Origin: Peptococcaceae bacterium BICA1-7
GTDB lineage: Bacteria; Bacillota; Desulfotomaculia; Desulfotomaculales; Desulfocucumaceae
Direction: 5' to 3'
Assembly (NCBI GenBank): GCA_000802095.1
Contig: JUEB01000028.1
Location: 1-60,859, forward strand
Length of the DNA: 60,859 bases
This document shows positions 34,005 to 42,414 of this stretch, in pieces (within the stretch, counting starts at the first letter, position 1; every line of letters starts with the position of its first letter). The position numbers and the translations under genes are program-made. The notes beneath the pieces are model-generated. The model was not told where the DNA came from and made no database searches. It saw only the letters and a program-made list of their open reading frames with translations.

Positions 34005-35948
34005 ATGAGAAGGGTCATGAATTTTGATAGATACAAAATATCAATTTCGGTATTGCTCGGGCTGCTTGGTTTCTTAGGAACATTTTTTTCACCGGCCTTT
34101 GAATTTGCAAGCCTTAATATAAGCTTCACCTGGGGACTTATTTTTCCCATGCTTGTGGCTATAACCTGGGGTAAGGGCTATGGGCTGATTGGCGTGACAT
34201 TCGGCCTGACAGGCCTTTATCCTTTTTTTATTTGGCCTGATAACGGCTGGGCCTGTTTTGTTTCATTCTGTCATTTGTTAATATGGATTGTTCTGCACGG
34301 GTATGCCTCAGAAATGAGAAGACAGAGCAGCAAGTTCTTTTATAATATATATTTCGTTCAATTTATTGCTTCGGTGCTGAGTGTTGTTATATATTTGTTT
34401 ATTTATCCTGAAATTATTCAGCTGAATCCACCTCCCTGGCGGGGGGATACTATAAATCAAATTGCCCCCGAAGTAATTGCTATTATCATAATAAAAACTA
34501 TCATAGACCAATTTATAGTAATAGCCCTGGTGGATATGCTGATTTATCTGCCTTTTATAAGAAAACTATTTAGACTGGAGGTTAGTGTTTCGGCAAGATA
34601 TAGCTTTGCCATAATATTTTCCATTATATCAATGAGCTGGCTTTTTACAGCGGTTATACTGGCGCTGAATCACATGTTCAGTCATGGAGACTTTTCCTTG
34701 AGCTGTCTGCTGACAAATTTAGATGGCAAGGATATAAATATACTGTTTCTACTAACTGTATTTGGCGCAATAGTGGGGGGCATTGCCGCAAAGTATTTAC
34801 AGTCCCGCCTTGAGACAGAGGAAGTGCTAAAGGAAAGTGAAGTTAAATACAGGCTGCTTTACGATAAAATGATCAATGGCTTTATTATTTATGAACCAAT
34901 TTATGCTCAAAATGGAAATATGATTGATGTCCGCTTTATAGATGTTAATCCGGGTTATGAGAAACAATCGGGCTTAAGTGCCGGTGCTGTATCAGGAAAG
35001 GCCTGGTTTGAAGTTTTCAATTCACCAAACAGCAATTTGGAGATATACCAAAAAATATTGCAGACCGGTGAGACTGAGCAATTCGAGACATATAATGATC
35101 AGACCGGCAGGTATTATCTTTGCACCGCCTTTAAGATGAAAGAGAACCAGGTGGGAGTCATGCTTGACAACATCACTCCCTATAAGAAAGCCCTGGCGGA
35201 AATTCAAAAACTTAATGAAGAGCTTGAGCAGCGTGTACTGCAAAGAACAGGTGAACTTCAGGGTGCCTTAAATGAGCTGGAGACCTTTGCGTTTACAGTG
35301 TCTCACGACCTGAAATCTCCGTTAAGGGCCATTGAGGGCTATAGCCGGTTCATACTTGAAGATTTTGGAGAGAGTTTGGATGTTGAAGCAAACGAAATGG
35401 TTAATAATGTAAAAAACATATCCAATGATATGATTCAGCTGATTGATAAGCTGCTTGAATACTCCACGTCTGCCAAAACAGGTATGGCTCTTGAAATGGT
35501 CAATATTGAAGAAAAGTTTGTCTCAGTGTTCAAGGAGCTTAAATCGGACTGTCCCGGGAGAAAGGTGGAAATAATCTTTGAAAACAATTTGCCGGCGGTT
35601 CTGGCGGACAGAATATTGCTAAAGCAGGCTCTTGTAAACATTTTAAATAATGCTTTTAAATTTACCAGGAAGAGGGACAGGGCTGTTATTACCATCGGGC
35701 ATGAAGTTGTCGGTGAGGAGTATATATTCCACGTAAAGGACAACGGTGCCGGCTTTGACATGGATTATTCCGGCAAATTATTCGGCATATTTCAGAGGCT
35801 TCATACCGCTGACGAGTTTGAGGGAAGTGGCATAGGCCTGGCCACTATCCGTAAAATAATACAAAAGCACGGCGGCCGGACCTGGATAGAGGGCTGTATT
35901 GATAAAGGGGCAACTGTGTATTTTACTCTGCCTGTTTGCAATAAGTAA
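34005..35948 (+). CDS. Membrane sensor histidine kinase with PAS domain
   Basis: 647 residues. Six to eight membrane helices (1-270), then a PAS-like domain (about 280-395; VDVNPGYEKQSGLSAGAV), a coiled coil (IQKLNEELEQRVLQRTGELQGAL), a HisKA domain with FTVSHDLKSPLRAIEGYSRF (phospho-acceptor His near 432) and a HATPase domain (NILNNAFKFT, KDNGAGFD, GSGIGLATI). The kinase core resembles the phytochrome-like kinases. The next gene, an AraC-type regulator, starts 17 bases later, so they form a two-component pair. GAGAGGG precedes ATG 34005. The sensed signal is unknown. Confidence 0.92.
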   Translation: MRRVMNFDRYKISISVLLGLLGFLGTFFSPAFEFASLNISFTWGLIFPMLVAITWGKGYGLIGVTFGLTGLYPFFIWPDNGWACFVSFCHLLIWIVLHGYASEMRRQSSKFFYNIYFVQFIASVLSVVIYLFIYPEIIQLNPPPWRGDTINQIAPEVIAIIIIKTIIDQFIVIALVDMLIYLPFIRKLFRLEVSVSARYSFAIIFSIISMSWLFTAVILALNHMFSHGDFSLSCLLTNLDGKDINILFLLTVFGAIVGGIAAKYLQSRLETEEVLKESEVKYRLLYDKMINGFIIYEPIYAQNGNMIDVRFIDVNPGYEKQSGLSAGAVSGKAWFEVFNSPNSNLEIYQKILQTGETEQFETYNDQTGRYYLCTAFKMKENQVGVMLDNITPYKKALAEIQKLNEELEQRVLQRTGELQGALNELETFAFTVSHDLKSPLRAIEGYSRFILEDFGESLDVEANEMVNNVKNISNDMIQLIDKLLEYSTSAKTGMALEMVNIEEKFVSVFKELKSDCPGRKVEIIFENNLPAVLADRILLKQALVNILNNAFKFTRKRDRAVITIGHEVVGEEYIFHVKDNGAGFDMDYSGKLFGIFQRLHTADEFEGSGIGLATIRKIIQKHGGRTWIEGCIDKGATVYFTLPVCNK

Positions 35949-35964
35949 TCTTGAGGTGGTTAGA

Positions 35965-37074
35965 GTGTTTAAAATAATGATCGTGGATGATGTTGAAGTT
36001 ATCAGAAAAGAGATCAAAAGACTTAAAATATGGGGTGAAGAGACAGGCTTTTATATCGCCGGTGAAGCCAGAAACGGACAGGAGGCCCTGGAGCTGCTCA
36101 AGGCCAATCCGGTGGATCTGGTGATTACCGATATTCGTATGCCTAAAATTAACGGACTTGAGCTGCTGAATAAAATAATGGAGCATAAAATGGCCCCGTG
36201 CGTGGTGTTGTTAAGTGAATACGGTGAATTTGAGTATGCCAGACAGGGGCTTGTGTCCGGTGCTATTGACTATCTGGTGAAGCCGGTCAAGGCTGAAGAA
36301 TTTGTTGCCATGCTCCAGAGGGTAAAGATATTTTTATTGAACCAAAAAATTGATATGGAGAGAATGGTCAGGCTGAAAAGTATCGCCGAAGAAAAGTTGG
36401 AAACTATCTACCCTGCTGCGGATATACAGCTTATTACAGGGCTTATTGCCAGGGGAGATAAAAGGGCTGTGGACGCGGTATCTCATATGGTGGAAACCAC
36501 TGTGGCCGCCTGTGATAATGAAATGCTCAAGGCATCCCTGCTGCTAAAAAATATCATAATGGAAATTATTAATTCAATACTTGATAAGTGCGCCTGGCTG
36601 AGTAAATTTATTGCCGGGGGTATCGCTGAGAGCATAGATTATTCCAATCATCAGGATGTTGTGGATTTTCAGTCGGCACTGATGAAAGCCACGGAATATT
36701 TGGTTGCCAGGGTGAGCAAACTGATGCCCGATGTTGAGGGCAGCGATATGGTATATCAGGTATGTCTATATGTGTTAAATAATGTTGACTCAGAAATAAC
36801 CCTGAAGGGTATTTCTGATAATTATTATATAAACAGCTCGTATCTCAGCACGGTTTTTAAACAAAAGACAAAAATCACGGTAAAAGATTATATTATAATG
36901 GTCAAAATGGAGAGGGCCAAGAAACTTATTCTGGATGGAGATTTAAAAAGCTATGAAATCGCCGGGAGATTAGGCTACAGGGACTTTGAATACTTTGGGA
37001 AGCTTTTTAAGAAAAATACCGGGCTCTCTCCGACAGAATACAGGCAGCGGGGAGTTGCTGCGGCCGGTGAATAA
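35965..37074 (+). CDS. Response regulator with AraC-type DNA-binding domain
   Basis: 369 residues from GTG 35965, chosen because GAGGTGG lies 6-8 bases upstream; a longer frame from 35899 overlaps the kinase and lacks a site. The receiver (1-120) has MIVDDVEV, phospho-acceptor Asp56 in LVITDIRMPKING, and LVKPVK. A helical middle region (about 150-265) is followed by two AraC/XylS helix-turn-helix motifs (ISDNYYINSSYLSTVFKQK, YEIAGRLGYRDFEYFGKLF, then the signature GLSPTEYR). It pairs with the kinase upstream. The layout is that of YesN-type regulators of sugar or envelope genes. Confidence 0.93.
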   Translation: MFKIMIVDDVEVIRKEIKRLKIWGEETGFYIAGEARNGQEALELLKANPVDLVITDIRMPKINGLELLNKIMEHKMAPCVVLLSEYGEFEYARQGLVSGAIDYLVKPVKAEEFVAMLQRVKIFLLNQKIDMERMVRLKSIAEEKLETIYPAADIQLITGLIARGDKRAVDAVSHMVETTVAACDNEMLKASLLLKNIIMEIINSILDKCAWLSKFIAGGIAESIDYSNHQDVVDFQSALMKATEYLVARVSKLMPDVEGSDMVYQVCLYVLNNVDSEITLKGISDNYYINSSYLSTVFKQKTKITVKDYIIMVKMERAKKLILDGDLKSYEIAGRLGYRDFEYFGKLFKKNTGLSPTEYRQRGVAAAGE

Positions 37075-37196
37075 AACCAAAGCTTTTCGGGGTAAAACAC
37101 AATAATTTTACCGTTCAAACTTAGGGGATAATTGTGTACGATAAGAATCGTCAATTATCCCTTTTTATTTTTAATTGGGCATGAAGGTGATTAAAA

Positions 37197-37565
37197 ATGA
37201 GAATATCTGTACTGATTATTGAGGATTCGATATACTCAGCTGACTTGAATGTAAGGACACTGAAAAAAACAGGGCTTGAGGTGAATCACAGGGTAGTGGC
37301 CAGTGGAAAGGCCATGCTGAGCGCCCTTCACGAGAAGAAGTGGGATTTAATACTCAGTGACAATTCTATGCCCAATTTTGAGGCGCTGAGGGCTTTGAAG
37401 CTACGAAATTCAGTGGATAAAAGCATACCGTTCATAATAGTATCGGAACAAATCACGTCAGAGGAAGTACTTGCGGCATTCAGCAGTGGCTGTGACGGGT
37501 TTGTACCTAAAAAGAATTTGCCTCAAATCAATAATCTGGTTAAAAAGCTGCTAAATATTCCTTAG
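37197..37565 (+). CDS. Single-domain response regulator
   Basis: 122 residues made only of a receiver: LIIEDSIYS with the acidic pair, phospho-acceptor Asp55 in LILSDNSMPNF, IIVSEQITSE and a lysine pair FVPKKNL. It has no output domain, so it probably works as a phosphate relay or a CheY-like partner. It lies 122 bases after the AraC-type regulator and 60 before the GGDEF-EAL gene, and may link the kinase at 34005 to cyclic di-GMP signalling; this link is inferred from position only. Confidence 0.87.
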   Translation: MRISVLIIEDSIYSADLNVRTLKKTGLEVNHRVVASGKAMLSALHEKKWDLILSDNSMPNFEALRALKLRNSVDKSIPFIIVSEQITSEEVLAAFSSGCDGFVPKKNLPQINNLVKKLLNIP

Positions 37566-37625
37566 TTATTTGGTGGCAATTAAAGGTATATATACCTTTG
37601 GTTTACGGAAAGGGCAGTGGAATTT

Positions 37626-39323
37626 ATGGTTGATAGCAGGGAAAAAAATAGCTGCGGCTCAATAGATTGCGGTTATGAAGGGAAGTTAGAGGCTAATGGG
37701 TTCATTTTCCGGGTAGTAACCGCCTATTTGCTTGCCGGAGTATCATGGATTTTTCTTTCCGACAGCTTGCTGGATATGACTGTCAGCGACAAGAAAGTCC
37801 TGGTGTTTATTTGCATCGCCAAGGGTCTGGGCTATGTTCTGGTATCCGCCCTGCTATTCTTTTACCTGCTTTACAGGGCGCAGCAAAAGATAGAAAAGGC
37901 AGAGGGAGAGCTTTTTGCCAGAAACAAAGAATTGGCCTCAGCCCATAGATCATTATCGTCTTCCACCCGGAAATACCAGCTGCAGCTGCAGTATTCCGCC
38001 TATCACGACTTTCTCACCGGACTCCCCAACAGGAACAGTTTTATCGGAGAAGCGCCCGGCATCCTTAATAACAGTAATCACTCAATACAGGCAATAATGT
38101 TTGTTGACTGCGATGATTTCAGATATGTTAATGATGCCCTGGGACATTCAGTTGGGGATTTAGTAATAGCGGCTGTCAGCCAAAAGATGTCCTCGCTGCT
38201 TACCCGTGACTGCAGGCTATACAGGCTGGGGGATGACGAATTTGTGATATTGGCCGGCGGCTTCGGCCAGGCGGGGGAAATTGAGCTGCTTGCGGAGTGT
38301 ATAATAACAGGTTTTATGGAGCCGCTGCAGGTCAGTGGAAGTTCGCTATACATATCAGTAAGCATTGGTGTGGCCATCTGTCCTCTTCATGGAACTGACC
38401 GGGACACTCTTATGAAAAATGCCGATATCGCTCTGAATAAGGCTAAAGAAGCCAGCAAGTCAAGATTTGTTATATACAGCCCGGAAATGAATGACGCCAT
38501 AGCCGAAAGGGTTATAATTGAAAAACATTTACACACAGCACTGAATGCCAATGAGTTTGAGCTATACTACCAGCCCCAGATAGATCTGCCCACCGGGAAA
38601 ATCGCAGGATTTGAAGCGCTGCTGAGGTGGAAAAGCCCGGTGCTGGGACTGGTGCCCCCCTTAAAATTCATAAAAATTGCAGAAGATACAAACATGATTA
38701 TTAAACTGGGCGAGTGGGTTTTGGAAGAGGCCTGTTTTTTCAATAAAAGGCTGATACAGGCAGGCTTTGAGGATTGTCTCATTTCCGTCAATATATCAAT
38801 AATACAGCTGCTTCAGAAAGATTTCACCGATATGGTCTTGCAAAAACTTAAAAAGGCCGGATTAAGCCCTGGGCAACTGGAGATAGAAATTACCGAGTCA
38901 ATACTTATGGAGTCAATAGATGCTATAGGCCAAAAATTGCAATTCTTAAGGCGGTTAGGTGTAGGAATTGCCCTTGATGATTTCGGTAAGGGATATTCAT
39001 CGCTTAACTATATTAAAAAATTGCCCATTACAACTATAAAGATTGACAAGACATTTGTTGATGATATATCCGGTGAAGCCGTGAAGAAAGAGGATCTGGC
39101 GGGCGCCATTATGTCAATGGGACAAATGATTGGCCTGTGTGTTGTGGCTGAAGGGGTAGAGACCAGGGAGCAGTGGGACTACCTGGTAAAGAATAATTGC
39201 AATAGAATCCAGGGGTATATAATCAGCAAGCCTTTGCCGGAAGAAAAGGCTATACAGCTGTGTGTAAAGGCGCAGGGGCGGGAGGTCAGTTTCCCGGACA
39301 GCGGCTTGGTTTATAAAGCTTGA
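37626..39323 (+). CDS. GGDEF-EAL protein with a degenerate cyclase motif
   Basis: 565 residues from ATG 37626 (GGAAAGGG at 11 bases; the GTG three codons earlier is too close to it). Two membrane helices (about 28-48 and 60-83), a coiled coil, a GGDEF domain (125-290) and an EAL domain (300-550). The cyclase motif reads RLGDDEF (202-206) instead of GGDEF, so synthesis is probably lost or altered. The EAL side keeps EALLRW (330-332), LDDFGKGYSS, IKIDKTFV, VAEGVE and QGYIISKP, so it should hydrolyse cyclic di-GMP, perhaps with the GGDEF domain as a GTP sensor. It opposes the cyclase at 25079. Confidence 0.92.
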   Translation: MVDSREKNSCGSIDCGYEGKLEANGFIFRVVTAYLLAGVSWIFLSDSLLDMTVSDKKVLVFICIAKGLGYVLVSALLFFYLLYRAQQKIEKAEGELFARNKELASAHRSLSSSTRKYQLQLQYSAYHDFLTGLPNRNSFIGEAPGILNNSNHSIQAIMFVDCDDFRYVNDALGHSVGDLVIAAVSQKMSSLLTRDCRLYRLGDDEFVILAGGFGQAGEIELLAECIITGFMEPLQVSGSSLYISVSIGVAICPLHGTDRDTLMKNADIALNKAKEASKSRFVIYSPEMNDAIAERVIIEKHLHTALNANEFELYYQPQIDLPTGKIAGFEALLRWKSPVLGLVPPLKFIKIAEDTNMIIKLGEWVLEEACFFNKRLIQAGFEDCLISVNISIIQLLQKDFTDMVLQKLKKAGLSPGQLEIEITESILMESIDAIGQKLQFLRRLGVGIALDDFGKGYSSLNYIKKLPITTIKIDKTFVDDISGEAVKKEDLAGAIMSMGQMIGLCVVAEGVETREQWDYLVKNNCNRIQGYIISKPLPEEKAIQLCVKAQGREVSFPDSGLVYKA

Positions 39324-39431
39324 CCAGAAACTGGCCCTACTGCCGGAGAAAGCCCTGACGGTTCCGGCATCCAGAGGTGGAAAAAATTTTTATAATTCAC
39401 GGAGTTCCTTTGTTCGACAGGCATAATTAAT

Positions 39432-39473
39432 AAAAAGGGGTTTTTGCACAAGAGTGTATGAATCCCTTTTTAA
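39432..39473 (+). terminator. Terminator after the GGDEF-EAL gene
   Basis: AAAAAGGGGTTTTTGCAC faces GTGTATGAATCCCTTTTTA, an imperfect stem with a short loop and a T-rich end. Confidence 0.6.
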
Positions 39474-39528
39474 TTGTACAGGGGACGGGGCGAAAGCCTT
39501 TCGGGAAGTGGAAGGAGAAATTTATTGC

Positions 39529-39557
39529 TTGACAAGGGATAAACAAAAATCTACAAT
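39529..39557 (+). promoter_or_regulatory. Promoter of the HTH/GIY-YIG-like fusion gene
   Basis: Perfect TTGACA (39529-39534), a 17-base spacer, TACAAT (39552-39557), about 40 bases before the ATG. Confidence 0.8.
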
Positions 39558-39597
39558 GTTTAATGTGGCATAGACAAATAAGCGAGGTGTTTGATAT

Positions 39598-40731
39598 ATG
39601 AATATATCTGATTTGTTTTGGACTGCTTCACCGGAAGAACTCAAAAAGGGATATGTGGAAGAAGGGGAGCATTATATTTGCCTGCTGTGCGGCAAAAAGA
39701 TTGAAAAGGGGATTATCTACCCGGGGGATGGTATCCTCTATGAGGCCGTAAGGTATATGAGTGTTCATATTGATCAGGCCCACAAATCGGTGTTTGAGTG
39801 CCTGGTCCAGCTGGATAAAAGGCTTACAGGACTTACAGACCACCAGAAAAGCATGCTGCAGCTTTTTTACCAGGGGAAGAGTGATGGAGAGGTTCAAAGG
39901 GAAATGGGCATCGGCAGCGCATCTACTATCCGAAATCACCGTTTTGTGTTAAAGGAAAAAGAGCGTCAGGCTAAAATTTTTCTGGTGCTGATGGAACTCC
40001 TTAAGGATAAAAATAAGCGTTCGCCAGGCTTTGTGCCCCCGCATAAAACTGCCAGGATGATAGATGACCGCTACAATATTACCCAGGAAGAAAGCGGGAA
40101 AATACTGAAGAAGTACTTTCCTGAGGGTACTGACGGCCATTTAACCACTCTGGATATGAAGGAAAAAAACAAGCTGATTGTCTTAAGGGAAATAGTAAAA
40201 AGATTTGAAACTAAAAAGTATTATAGCGAGAAGGAAGTTAACGCCATACTAAAATCAGCCTATGAGGACTTTGCCACCCTGCGAAGATATTTGATTGAGT
40301 ATGGATTTTTAGACAGAAAAGCTGATGGCAGCCAGTATTGGCTGAAAGAGGATTCAAATGGGATGGGGGAAGAAGATATGGACCGCAAAAAAGAGTTGAA
40401 GCAGCAGTATAAGGAAATGAAAACCGAGGGAGGGGTATACCAGATAAGAAACACCAGGAATAATAAGGTGTTTGTTGCGGCCACTCCAAACTTTAAAACA
40501 CTGAATGGAAGACGGGGTATGCTAGTAGGGGGAGTGCATAAAAACAGGGCGCTTCAGGAGGAATGGAACCAATTGGGCGGGGAGGTCTTTGTGTTTGAAG
40601 TGCTGGAGGTTTTGGAGGAAAAGGAAGAGGGTTTCTTTGACAGGGCCGATGAGCTAAAAAAACTGGAAAAAAAGTGGCTTGATAAGCTGCAGCCTTATGG
40701 AGAGCGGGGTTATCATAAACCCAAAAAATAA
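39598..40731 (+). CDS. Zinc-finger/HTH/DUF2087/GIY-YIG-like fusion protein
   Basis: 377 residues with four parts. A putative zinc finger (Cys28, Cys31 in CLLCGKK; His57, His62). A LuxR-like helix-turn-helix (about 75-115; LTDHQKSMLQLFYQGKSDGE, then STIRNHRF). A DUF2087-like winged helix (about 170-250; ILKKYFPEGTDGHLTTLDMK, then KYYSEKEVNAIL). A C-terminal GIY-YIG-like fold (about 280-375; GGVYQIRNTRNNKVFVA). The second half of that motif is FVA rather than YIG, so nuclease activity is doubtful. A DNA-binding regulator is likely. GAGGTG precedes the ATG. It has its own near-consensus promoter, and MATE follows after 30 bases, so it may control that pump. Confidence 0.82.
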   Translation: MNISDLFWTASPEELKKGYVEEGEHYICLLCGKKIEKGIIYPGDGILYEAVRYMSVHIDQAHKSVFECLVQLDKRLTGLTDHQKSMLQLFYQGKSDGEVQREMGIGSASTIRNHRFVLKEKERQAKIFLVLMELLKDKNKRSPGFVPPHKTARMIDDRYNITQEESGKILKKYFPEGTDGHLTTLDMKEKNKLIVLREIVKRFETKKYYSEKEVNAILKSAYEDFATLRRYLIEYGFLDRKADGSQYWLKEDSNGMGEEDMDRKKELKQQYKEMKTEGGVYQIRNTRNNKVFVAATPNFKTLNGRRGMLVGGVHKNRALQEEWNQLGGEVFVFEVLEVLEEKEEGFFDRADELKKLEKKWLDKLQPYGERGYHKPKK

Positions 40732-40761
40732 AAGGGGAGCCCGGTAAGGAAGTTAACAGCT

Positions 40762-42132
40762 ATGGAGGAAACACTCAGTAAAAGTAAACCCGTATGGCGC
40801 TTAATGCTTGTTTTCCTGGTGCCGCTTATTCTCAGTAATGCACTGCAGTCTGTGGGGCAGCTGATTGGCAGTATTGTTGTGGGCAGGTGGCTGGGCGTAG
40901 AGGCACTGGCCGCCATTTCAGCCTTCTTCCCTCTATTTTTTCTGGCTGTTTCCTTTATCATAGGCATAGGGGCGGGCAGCTCAATACTGATAGGGCAGGC
41001 ATATGGCGCGCGCAATGAAGAGAAGATGAAGGCAGTAGTGGGGACAACTCTTACAGCCACCTTCCTGCTGGGCCTGGCGCTGGCGTTAATTGGAGGCATA
41101 TTCGCCCGGGAGATAATGGGCTTAATGGGAACCCCGCCCAATATTATTGAGGCCAGCGCACACTACGCGCGGATATTGTTTTGGTCTCTACCAGTCATGT
41201 TTTTGTATTTTGCGTATACAACCTTCATGCGTGGCACAGGTGACTCCAAGACGCCATTTTACTCTCTTGCCGTCAGCACCATACTGAATATATTACTTCT
41301 TCCGGTTCTTATATTCGGGTGGCTGGGCCTGCCGAAGTTTGGCCTGTACGGCGCTGCATACGCGGCAGTAGCATCGACAGTGATAACCTTTGCACTGCTG
41401 CTGGTTTATCTGGGTAAAATAAAACACCCATTGCAATTTGACGCATCGGTTCGGCAGCACCTCAGGATAGATTGGGGGTTGTTAAAGCTGCTGCTGCGCC
41501 TGGGCATACCGTCAAGCATCAACATGATACTGGTGTCACTCTCTGAAATTGCCGTGATCACCTTTGTAAACCGTTTCGGATCTGATGCCACGGCGGCTTA
41601 TGGAGCTGTAAATCAGGTGGCCAGCTATGTGCAGATGCCGGCGGTCAGTATCGGCATGGCGGTGTCTATATTCGCCTCACAATATATCGGGGCAAATAAG
41701 CTTGACCGGCTAAAAGATGTTATCCGGGCGGGAATTATTCTCAACTACATTGTTGGTGGATTTCTTATCATACTGGTCTACCTGTTTTCACAAAACATTC
41801 TGTCCTGGTTCATAACCAGCGAGAGCACGCTCCTTATTGCTCACAGCCTCCTGATGATTACTTTATGGAGCTATTTAATTTTTGGTCACGCGCAGATTAT
41901 TACCGCCACCATGCGTGCCAGCGGTACTGTGCTGTGGCCAACGGTGTTCAGTATTTTTTCCATATGGTGTGTCGAGGTTCCAGTGGCTTACTGGCTGTCC
42001 CACTATAGCAGTCTTGGCATCAGGGGAATATGGATCGGCTACCCGGCGGCATTCCTGGTGAGCCTTATTTTGCAGTATTCGTACTACCGGTGGTCCTGGA
42101 AGAAAAAGCGCATTACCCGTCTCATCCATTAA
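40762..42132 (+). CDS. MATE family multidrug/toxin exporter
   Basis: 456 residues, about twelve membrane helices, the MATE fold (two six-helix bundles). The N-terminal LVPLILSNALQSVGQLIGSIVVGRWLGVEALAA and the FMRGTGDSKTP loop are typical of the DinF/NorM relatives that drive export with a Na+ or H+ gradient. GGAAG lies upstream of ATG 40762. It follows the HTH/GIY-YIG-like gene by 30 bases with no terminator in between, so they are probably co-transcribed. The exported compound is unknown. Confidence 0.93.
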   Translation: MEETLSKSKPVWRLMLVFLVPLILSNALQSVGQLIGSIVVGRWLGVEALAAISAFFPLFFLAVSFIIGIGAGSSILIGQAYGARNEEKMKAVVGTTLTATFLLGLALALIGGIFAREIMGLMGTPPNIIEASAHYARILFWSLPVMFLYFAYTTFMRGTGDSKTPFYSLAVSTILNILLLPVLIFGWLGLPKFGLYGAAYAAVASTVITFALLLVYLGKIKHPLQFDASVRQHLRIDWGLLKLLLRLGIPSSINMILVSLSEIAVITFVNRFGSDATAAYGAVNQVASYVQMPAVSIGMAVSIFASQYIGANKLDRLKDVIRAGIILNYIVGGFLIILVYLFSQNILSWFITSESTLLIAHSLLMITLWSYLIFGHAQIITATMRASGTVLWPTVFSIFSIWCVEVPVAYWLSHYSSLGIRGIWIGYPAAFLVSLILQYSYYRWSWKKKRITRLIH

Positions 42133-42157
42133 ATAAAATGTTTTGATCAGGGGAAAG

Positions 42158-42195
42158 AGACCGAGATTCTTTTGGTAAGAATCCCGGTCTTTTTT
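42158..42195 (+). terminator. Terminator after the MATE gene
   Basis: AGACCGAGATTCTT TTGGT AAGAATCCCGGTCTTTTTT, a 14-base stem with one wobble and a T run. Confidence 0.92.
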
Positions 42196-42414
42196 ACTCA
42201 CGCATAGGAAGAAGTATTTGGGTGAATTTCTTCAAAGAGCTGTATGATTAAGTTGTCTGCTATGGAGGAATGTGTCAATATTTTGTTGAAAATATTAATA
42301 TTTAGCCGGTTTATGCAAAAAAATCAATTAAAATAAGAGCTTACTATTCGTCCTAAAAGGAAGGGATTAGAAATAAAAGAGATAGTTGACCTTCTGATTA
42401 CACTTATAAAAAAT

